A stretch of 64,000 nt of DNA from Priapulus caudatus. Lineage: Eukaryota > Priapulida > Priapulimorpha > Priapulimorphida > Priapulidae. Position numbers and translations under genes: made by a program. The notes below the pieces were generated by a model, which was not told the DNA's origin, ran no database searches, and was given only the letters and a program-made list of their open reading frames with translations. Shown piece by piece: positions 56,301-64,000 of the stretch. Location of the stretch: assembly GCF_000485595.1 (NCBI RefSeq), contig NW_014577067.1, positions 474,850-538,849 on the forward strand. Reading direction: 5' to 3'. Each line of letters opens with the position of its first letter. Within the stretch, counting starts at the first letter, position 1.

Positions 56301-59300
56301 ATTACCAGTAATTTTAATTACATTTCTGAGCTCTCAAAACGGTCTCAAAACTTCGCACATACCACATTTCAATACAACCTTTTCACATAAGATATATCTT
56401 AAGTAGCAAAAAAACTCATAGATACACTGTGAATGTTAGTTGCACGTAAACATGAATCACCTCAGGCAGTATAGTATCACTCTTGATGCTGTCAAACTCA
56501 GACAAGAATTCTGGTCTGAAGAACCTGAACACGGATGAAGCTCTTTTCCATGTCAGCGTCAGCTGCAAGATTTTATACACAGCACATAGATCAGACCAAG
56601 TGTTCTAACCTAGCCAAGCCAAACAGCCAGCTACTAACAAACTACCTATCACCTGAAAGAAATGACATGCCTGGTAAATATTTTTATTTGCGCATTACAT
56701 GTTTAAATGACAGGTATTCATATTTACCTACAATACTAATACTAAAGTTATAATATACCACATGTCCTATTAGGCACTATTATGCAATGCTTCTTATGCA
56801 TTACATGATTCTTAGCTGTTCTTAGAAGAATTAGTAAAACTAATCATAGGCACTTTATGTGCCTCTTGAAAGCAAGTCAACACCTACCTGCTTCCCTCCA
56901 TGGTCCTCTAAATGTCTTGCTTTGGATTTCTTGCTAGGATGGCCATACAGACAGTATATGCATTGCTCGGCCATCTCTCTTAGCTCATTCCTAACCGACT
57001 TCTTCTTAGCTGGCTTGTCTTGGCCTAGCTCCTTGTTCAGCACATTAATAAAGAGAAGCAGCAATGCCCCCTCGGAGTGAGTGCACCAACCTTTCCTGAA
57101 TTCAATCCAATTAGATCACATAAGTGCGCCAAAATAAATGAAGTCTTGATAATACAATATATATATATATACCTATACCTATATATCAGTAATAATATAT
57201 AGGAACCCACAGTGTCTACATACATTATCTATATATGTGTACAAGAAAGTAAGGCAGTAAAGGTAAATAACAAAACTAATAAATAGTCAGAAGTGGCGTA
57301 CTTACCGTCCACAGTGTTCATGAGTAGTCTGCAGCAACAGAATAGATTTTTTTATTCGTTCCTTTTCAGCCTCTGCTCGACAGCCCACTCTCTCTTCACT
57401 AGATGAAACAACAAAATATGCCATAGTAGTTGACAAGAAATAGTAAACATATTATTTATATATATATCAAGAGTACATAATGGGAGATTATGTACTCCTA
57501 TTATGTACTTTTGATATATATATATATATGTATATATAATATTTCGGTGGTGCGGCATGAAATTTGATTGAAATAAGGCAGGAAAATATATCATAATGAT
57601 CAGAATATATATAAATGGTATTTCCACATATTATTCATACTTACATATAATATACACGACACCCATTAGGAATATATGTACCCATTTTCTTGCACACTCT
57701 ACTTTAGCCCACCTTCATTGCTTCTTCCTAGCACTATTTGTTTCTTTTTTCCTCTTCCTGTATCTGCACGTCGCCTCTCCTCCCACCTCTGCGTCTCTCT
57801 CTTCTCTCTCGTCTCCTATCTCTCTCTCTTTCTCATTCTCTCCTCTATCTCGAATCTCGCTCGACTCAGCCGTCTCCCGCTGCTCTCCTCTCTACACTCA
57901 TCCTCCCAGCCTACTCTATCTCAGCTCTCGTCCTCTCAATCTCCCGCCTCTCTTCAATCTCCCTCCCTCTCTCCATCTCTCTCTCTCTCTCACTCTCCCT
58001 CTCCCCCTCTCCGTCGCTGTCCATCTCTCTGTCTCACTCTGTCTGTGAACGTACTAATCAATGAGGGAGTGCAGTAGCATCCAAGGCAACACTGTACTGA
58101 TGGGTAGCAACTCCACACTCTCCTCCGCCGTGCTCATAGTAATGCCAATCAACTTGATCAGGTTGTATGCCAGTCGTGACCTGCTACTAAGGGCCAGTGA
58201 GCTTAGACAGTCCTTTTCTGCTTTAATGGCACTGCGAGTTAAAAAAAGATAACTGTGTAATAACAGTGTATGCCAGCTTTGATTTCTAAAACTTAAATTT
58301 AAATCAAATTTTGAATAGAAATAGGATTAACGGTCACATTATGATAACAAATTAATCACTCCTCATATAAAGATGCCATAACAATTATTAAACAAATAAA
58401 ACACTTTAACTGATAATGACTAATGAACTTCTAACAGGCCAATAAAGGTTTATTACTAATGCCAGCACAGGTGCATAAATGTAATATATTACAGGAATGA
58501 TCATCACAATTCACTTTGAATAAGTAATTTCCATTTGCAACCTGAACGCCAAGCCAGCGTGTCATGACTTAAAGTGGTTGACAAGGTCAGAGCTCATACG
58601 ACCAACGCCATGCATGCCCGGCTGTTTTGGCTTCAATTGCCAGCATCATTCGGGGAAGGACGTCAACGGACACCGGACAAACAAACAACACAGCTCTACC
58701 TGTCAAGACTTGCCAGCAGGTCGATGATGGTGGCCGCCCAGCCGCACTTCTCCTCTCCCTCCTCCGCGCACACATAAGCCTGCAAGGCCTCGTCGGTCGC
58801 CCGCTCACCGCACACCACGCACTGTCGGTAGTCCTCGAGCTTGAGCAGAGCACGCTGCAGCAGCAGCAGGTGTCGCTGCTTATCCGCGGCGTCCTTGTGC
58901 AAAGCCTTCAGTGTTTGAACAGTTGCGATTAGCCAATGTCGTAGGCTGAAGCTTACTGCAGAACGTTGTTCCCGTGGTGCCATGCATCTCAAGATATATT
59001 TTAGTTAAAAAACAAAACATTGTAACCTTGACATACTCAAGGTTTTGTACTAGAACAATACTAGTGAATTTCACGTTAATTATAACATCTTCGATTTTGG
59101 TTTCAGTCAGCTAAGTTGCATGTACATAAGTGCTAATGGGGGCATTTATGGATATAATCAAAAGCGATTGCAATTGTCAGGCTTCGTCACACAGTTACAT
59201 CTCCGCATGAGAAAATATTAAGAATAGATGCATTCCAATATACTTATTTCAAGGTGTTAATCGTGTATTAATCATACTTTATACAACGTCAACAACTTTT

Positions 59301-62300
59301 CGGTATACAATACCTTTATGCCGTAGTGCTGGTCAGAGTAGGACTTCATCAGTAGCTGCACAACTTCAGCGTACTTGCCAGCATCTTGTAGGGCTTGTAA
59401 ATTCTTCATGGAGTACGACTTTTCCAAGTCCACCAGATGCTGCTCCAATTCACCTGCAAGATTGAATGCCACGGCTTAATGAAATGCATCATGACAACGT
59501 ATCGAATTCGTTGCCACGCACAATTTATTAAATCACTCAACAAACGAGTTCCATCGTTATATGATTTCATGATTGAGGACATGGAAAGTGGAGTCCACAC
59601 TAACTTGCTTTGTTTTGCAATCATGTGTGTACAGATTGGATCTAGCTCGGTCTGACTAACATTTGCCACCTTGCACAAAAGTAATATATTTCATGCAGAT
59701 ACTCACTTATGTGCAGTTTAGTGCTGTGCTTGCAGTTGGGTAGCAAAATAACAACTGGATTTTCTGGCGACCTCTCTCTTGATGCCTCTCTTAAGACCTC
59801 AGCAGCCTATACAATACAGTAACACGTTTTAGCAGATAAAATAATTACTACTTGTACAATGACATGAGTGATATATGCCACAATGAAACAATTTCATGTT
59901 GGGAATTAAAGGTTTCTCCGCAGAAAAAATTCACTTCTGTCAAACTTCATTTCAACTAACGTCGATTTTTAGTTCGTGATACCGTGAGAAGTAATTTAAA
60001 AAAACTCTTGCTAAGAATATCATTGTCTCTAACATACTTAACCTTATGAGTCTAACCTAAGACTTGGTTTAAATTAGCAAAAAAATCCACGTTAATGTCG
60101 AGAGCCCTTTGATCATACGTGAACGATATACTGTTCAAGGCATTTTGGCATGGGGACATAAATTAAATCTTGTGAAAACGTTTTATAATGAAATAAACAA
60201 CTTTTTCTGCACTATATCAGCATACGTAGCATTATGGTATTTCATCAATAAATTTTAGGTATAATAGGACAATCTATATTAAAAAATTAATGGTTTTTGT
60301 ACAAAAATAAGTGTTTAAGTTTACTGTTATTTATAAATTGCATCTACTATTATTTTTCATAGAAACCTGTTTTCCACTCTACCCAAAACATGAAACTCGT
60401 TCAAACAATATCCTGATAATGCATATACCTACTAGCAATAAGAAATAGCAGCCTCTAAAAAATAGATTTCTATTGGCCTCGAAAACAAACACAGAATGCG
60501 TATTCGTGCAAGAAAATACAGCATTCTTGTTTATAAACAACATGAAACCATGTATGCAGTAACATGCACAGCTACTTATGACAAAACAAGATAGTATTTA
60601 TAGCAGTGGGGAAACACTGAGAATGTAAAGGTCGTAAACATGCTTAGTACCAGTTCAAGGTTATCCAGTGCATCGACAACTGCATCCTTGCTCACATTCC
60701 ACCAGGCTTTCATCCAGTAGAAGCGTATCGAGTAGGTGAGCGTTTCCTCGAGTAATGCCGGTGTATACCCAACTAGCAGGTGCAGGTGCACAAAATCTCT
60801 AGTGAAGTGTTCACCTAAGGTGTTGACCAAGCAGTCGTCTTTGTTTGGCCTGACACAACCATAGAATAAATATGAACACTGTTAGATAGAACTCTACCTT
60901 CAAATCATCCTACACATGAAACTATTAATACAACACATCGATACCATCAGAAATCAAGACGTCACATTGTAGGTGTGCAAATTGGGGTTCGATGTATTTT
61001 TGCAAAACATCAATAATCGGTGAGTAGCACCGCTATTGAATAATACATTGCAATCACAGTGCAAGTTTTTAGTTGTAAAATGCAAATGGATAAGATGGGT
61101 GTCCCAGTCCCTACAACATCCAAATTTAGTGCTAGTATTAGTGCTGAATTCAGCATCAAATTCCATCGTAATAACACAAAGGTAAAACTGGTTGTCAACA
61201 AGTTGTAATACCCGGAAGATGACGGTGGCTGGGTGGTCACCGATTTCCATTCCATGATAGCTGCATCCACTTTGAATTCCATCGCGAGTAAGCTAACCTA
61301 AATCAAAAACATACTATAACCAAAATGGCCCACATATGAAGAGATGTAGAACCAATGTTAGCTAGCTGTACACTAGCTATTATATTTATACATGTGTATA
61401 CATCTATAATAAAAAATAGCAACTATATTGGTACTCTTCAACGTACAATAAGTTTAGAATACCAAACTCTAAAACTCACCATTGCCATTTGTTTCACAGA
61501 CGGCAGGTATGTGTCTTCACTACGAATGGTGAAAATTGGAAACGGTTAGTAATTACAAGTTTCAATAGATATAGGTAGTAAGTGAGTATAAACTTAAGGT
61601 CATATATATAAGCCAGAAAAATTTAGAAAAGGTAATTGATACATTAGATCCTCTAGGTGGACTTCTACACTAAATAACTGTTGATTATCAGTTAACAAAT
61701 CAATAATAGATAAATCACATCTCTAACTTCAGGATGTAGATTTAATATTGCTATAAATAATCATTTACATGTTACCTCTAATCACACAATTAAGCTTCCT
61801 CATTTTAAACGAGAAACAAAAATAAATTTACCATAATTATTATTGTCGTAGTTAATTGTCAAAGACTCCTTTCCACAAACATTTATAGTAAGTATAAGGT
61901 TTATTTAATAATATTTACAGACAAATAATACTCACGCGAATAAGGGAGGGTTTTGTACATGTAGCCGGACTCTGTCATAGACTGAGATGTAGACCTGAGT
62001 TAAACCATCTGGCCTGCAGAAGAATATCATGAAACTAAGGCTATACCCTGCATTCTGAACAAACCCATACACATTACGGACAGAGACTAAAGTTTCTATA
62101 ACTTCCATAAACAGTTTTAATTTCTACCACCTGCTACTGTTTTACGAACATCAATTTTTCACTGATATGTGGTACAGTAAAACTTGCATAAGTCGACACT
62201 TTTGGCACCAGCCTTTTTGTGTCGACATATTTTGTCGACTCATATGTAAGTTGCCAAAATGATGACTTATGCGTGTATATCGTCATTTTGGCGATTTACA

Positions 62301-64000
62301 AAGCCGGTATTTCGATGACTTGGTAGGTCAAGCTAATATTTCGCCAGACTTCATACCTACATGAATAATTAATATGATCTCTCGGTTGCGTCTCTGCTTT
62401 CTAGTGATATATATATATATATATATTATATACATATATATATATACAGTGCGGCCCCCGTTATAGCGCGATGTTACAGCGACGACTTACAGATAGGAAA
62501 TTACTGTTGTTTGTATTACATGGGACCTGTCTGAGAGCGCCGACTTACACATAATGACGGCTTGTAAATGACGACTTAGGTGGGGCAATTCCAATGGATT
62601 TATTATGAGAAGAAACCAGGACTTTGACTTCCATGTCGACTTACGTGAATTGACGAGTTAGACGATAACAACTTATGCGAGTTTTACTGTATAGTGCTAT
62701 AATAATTGCCACTCCAGTATTCTCTCCCACAACAGTTAATATTCCTGGCTGTATTTTATATCTGTATTATCTCGCACATGCTGTATTGAATTTCTTCTCC
62801 ATAGCCCATACTCATCGGTAATTACTTCTACATGCTATATCTCACCACTGCTCCTCAGCCTTCGCGGACAATGCGATTAAAAGATCCGCCATGAGATGGA
62901 CAAGGCCAAAGTTGTTCACATTTTCTTGGATAAATGTCTCAACATCAGTGTTCTCATTCTCCATGGAGCCTATAGAGGCATCTTTCTTCAAACCAGCAAA
63001 GACTTCACTTTTTCCACTTTTCTCACCCTGCACTTCCATCATGTTACTGTCAATTTCTTGTTGACACTCTTTCCTATAAAAAGTGCCATGTGATCTATCA
63101 AGCCAATATACTAACACAGCTAATACCATGGATACTCAATGTACATAGATTCAATGTAATATAATTACACTGGCTTATCACGACATAAAATAGAATAACA
63201 ACATTACTAAATACATACAAATTCGTTTTCACTTACAAGAGGGTGGAAGGAAGTAAATCTGTTAGGAGTTCCTCATAGTCAATGCTCTCCTCCTGTTGTT
63301 TCTGCACAACTGTTTTACGCACCTGCCATTAATAAATGGAATGACAAGATCTTTATCAGAAAAGCCAAGCAAAATGGTAAAATTGGATACTGACAATACA
63401 GGAAACCACGAGATCACAAATGGAGTCTGCTACCACGAAACTGACACAATTATTCTCTCTTACCACTTTAATACAGAACCAGTTCTAATCAGGAATTTTA
63501 AGCACTAACTCTTGCTGATCGCCTCTTCCCAAGGTCATCCACAAAGTGATAAGGGAACCGTTCCGAGCCTTTTCTTTTTCGGGCGGCAGGCTTTTTATGC
63601 CCGGGTGTGCCAACTGGCGATGCTACTGCTGAATTATCAGCATCTGTGGCTGAAATACAAAATAAAATATTAGAACTACATGCGTTCTCTGAACAATCAA
63701 TTAGTTTGGCTGATGCGCGTTTACAAAATTGTACTAAAATCCACAGCAGATTAGGAACTATATTATTCTCACTTTATATCCAAACCCTGTCCTTTACATA
63801 CAACAGAGAGTTCTACAAGTGGATTAGACATACACTATTACTAGGATTAGTAAATAACCTACCAGAGTCCTCACACTCTGACGCATATGGAACGCTGTAA
63901 CTATCACCCTTCTCCAACCCTGCATTAGATTTCTCGTCGGCGTCACAGCTCTTTCCCGTGACCTTCTCTCCGACTGCTGGTGCTGCTTCATTGATGGTAT
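45116..64000 (-). CDS. CABIN1: Calcineurin-binding protein cabin-1 (partial, 5' end beyond window)
   Basis: CABIN1 is a nuclear TPR protein, subunit of the HIRA/UBN1 histone H3.3 chaperone complex and, in mammals, an inhibitor of calcineurin and MEF2. I read 28 minus-strand exons, all joining in phase: 63863-64000 (partial), 63510-63649, 63237-63322, 62846-63073, 61936-62013, 61480-61519, 61212-61297, 60651-60849, 59707-59806, 59314-59453, 58700-58905, 58055-58231, 57306-57398, 56888-57095, 56461-56562, 55993-56138, 55562-55736, 54426-54587, 53910-54113, 53213-53302, 52813-52949, 51923-52524, 51575-51750, 51096-51215, 50660-50823, 49350-49413, 48945-49115, 45116-47329. Strong family blocks: [113 protein letters not shown] and [10 protein letters not shown]. 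The acidic, serine-rich insert (51923-52524) and the C-terminus are poorly conserved, as in other animals. Confidence 0.95.
47392..47420. repeat. 29-bp block shared with 34535-34563
   Basis: AACAAGTGCCGCAGTGCGAC then AGGGCTCAT matches 34535-34563 with two differences. The flanks do not match. It may be the edge of a SINE or another short interspersed element. Confidence 0.45.
47690..47935. repeat. CT-rich ~65-bp minisatellite running into a 10-N gap
   Basis: Three copies of a unit containing CTGCCTCCCACTTCACTCCC and CTTGCCTCTCACTTCCACCC precede N at 47926-47935. The gap is probably a collapsed continuation of the array. It lies in the last CABIN1 intron. Confidence 0.85.
47936..48290. mobile_element. 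Dispersed repeat R2, copy 2
   Basis: It shares GAGATTTGTGCC, CTATACCTTAAGTTAA, GGTTAAGATTTGTGCCCAAC, a GGACGGACGC run and the end CAAGCTGCATCTGACTTCAT then CAGCTGAGCTAA with 35460-35810. Non-coding, in the last CABIN1 intron. Confidence 0.7.
49487..50197. mobile_element. Dispersed repeat R1, copy 4 (most complete)
   Basis: About 710 bases in a CABIN1 intron. The left end is AAAGTGTCAATGACACTG then TAGCTCACCTTGG; the right end is GATGTCAAGGCGAGCTA. The terminal TAGCTCACCTTG and the complement of the right end, TAGCTCGCCTTG, form a 12-bp inverted repeat with one mismatch, suggesting a DNA-transposon-derived element. Contains hairpin 4 (49552-49615). No protein is encoded. Confidence 0.85.
49552..49615. 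repeat. TCAAGAG-type hairpin 4, inside R1
   Basis: CAAGAGTATATAAATATATG at the left and CTCCGATTATATACTCTTGA at the right pair imperfectly, as in the other R1 copies. Confidence 0.75.
53354..53711. mobile_element. 358-bp hAT-like MITE in a CABIN1 intron
   Basis: CAGGGGTAGAAATTAAC at the left pairs with GTTAATTTCGCACCCTG at the right (two mismatches). CATCAT occurs on both sides, part of a possible 8-bp duplication. The interior has several GGGAGTCC(G)/GGACTCC repeats. No transposase. Confidence 0.8.
54906..55075. mobile_element. Small foldback in a CABIN1 intron
   Basis: GCTAATAAAGTTTATCTCAG then TTAGATCCAA at the left is mirrored by TTGGATCTAACTGAGATAAC then TTTATTAGC at the right. An inner pair AGACCTGAG/CTCAGGTCT is also present. 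ATATCTTGTGTCTATG occurs on both sides (about 54858 and 55067). Confidence 0.75.
55087..55526. mobile_element. 440-bp hAT-like MITE with CAGTGCT termini
   Basis: CAGTGCTCTAAATAAG at the left pairs with CTTATTTCAAGCACTG at the right. GTAATT flanks both ends. The interior has ACAACC/GGTTGTC repeats near both ends. It ends only 36 bases from the CABIN1 exon at 55562-55736. Confidence 0.8.
57467..57514. repeat. TCAAGAG hairpin 7
   Basis: TCAAGAGTACATAATGGGAG pairs with CTCCTATTATGTACTTTTGA, two mismatches. Flanked by TATATATA on both sides, in a CABIN1 intron. Confidence 0.8.
57770..58042. repeat. CT-rich low-complexity tract in a CABIN1 intron
   Basis: TCTCTC/CTCCCTC sequence lies just downstream of the exon at 58055-58231 (minus strand). 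It gives false serine/leucine-rich frames on the plus strand. Confidence 0.85.
62173..62691. mobile_element. 519-bp pogo/Tigger-like MITE in a CABIN1 intron
   Basis: TACAGTAAAACTTGCATAAG at the left is matched by CTTATGCGAGTTTTACTGTA at the right, one mismatch. The TACAGTARAAC...ATAAGT ends with a TA target are those of the pogo/Tigger branch of Tc1/mariner. An AT repeat (62405-62450) sits inside. No transposase frame. Confidence 0.8.

Overview
This window is animal (metazoan) genomic DNA. Its genes are split by introns with GT/AG ends, it is full of microsatellites and short non-autonomous transposons, and it has two assembly gaps (N at 28252-28925 and 47926-47935). All protein calls below come from reading exons by eye and joining them in phase against remembered family members; no search was run. 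The species cannot be named. A MuSK-type receptor that has Ig, Frizzled and kringle domains together, plus the intron-rich conserved genes, fits a marine invertebrate, but that is inference.

Left part, + strand (1.4-5.8 kb): three compact housekeeping genes in a row. PSMG3 (proteasome assembly chaperone 3, four exons) is followed after only 34 bases by single-exon ZNHIT3 (box C/D snoRNP assembly), then by RPE (ribulose-phosphate 3-epimerase, two exons). The RPE locus is unusual. The end of its first exon with the splice donor is repeated four times in the intron, the 3' part of the intron is duplicated, and the sequence around the stop codon runs into a ~2.5 kb GC-rich tandem array (5.8-8.35 kb).

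Middle part, - strand (12.7-27.8 kb, with a probable signal-peptide exon at 42.7 kb): a receptor tyrosine kinase of the MuSK/Nrk type, read as Ig2 (second half), Ig3, Frizzled-like cysteine-rich domain, kringle, transmembrane segment and kinase. The Ig1 exons and one linker were not found. Introns carry MITE-like elements, CA/CACG repeats, one gap and an element built around telomere-type TTAGGG repeats.

Right part, - strand (45.1-64 kb and beyond): CABIN1, the calcineurin-binding/HIRA-complex TPR protein. I read 28 exons in perfect phase, ending in a large low-complexity last exon. The 5' end lies outside the window.

The most striking unexplained structures are: (i) two elements (32.6-32.9 and 42.25-42.5 kb) that place telomeric repeats between long inverted arms; (ii) a dispersed set of eight palindromes with the same TCAAGAG...CTCTTGA ends; (iii) the exon-edge tandem duplications in RPE; and (iv) a large nested foldback at 44.1-44.9 kb.
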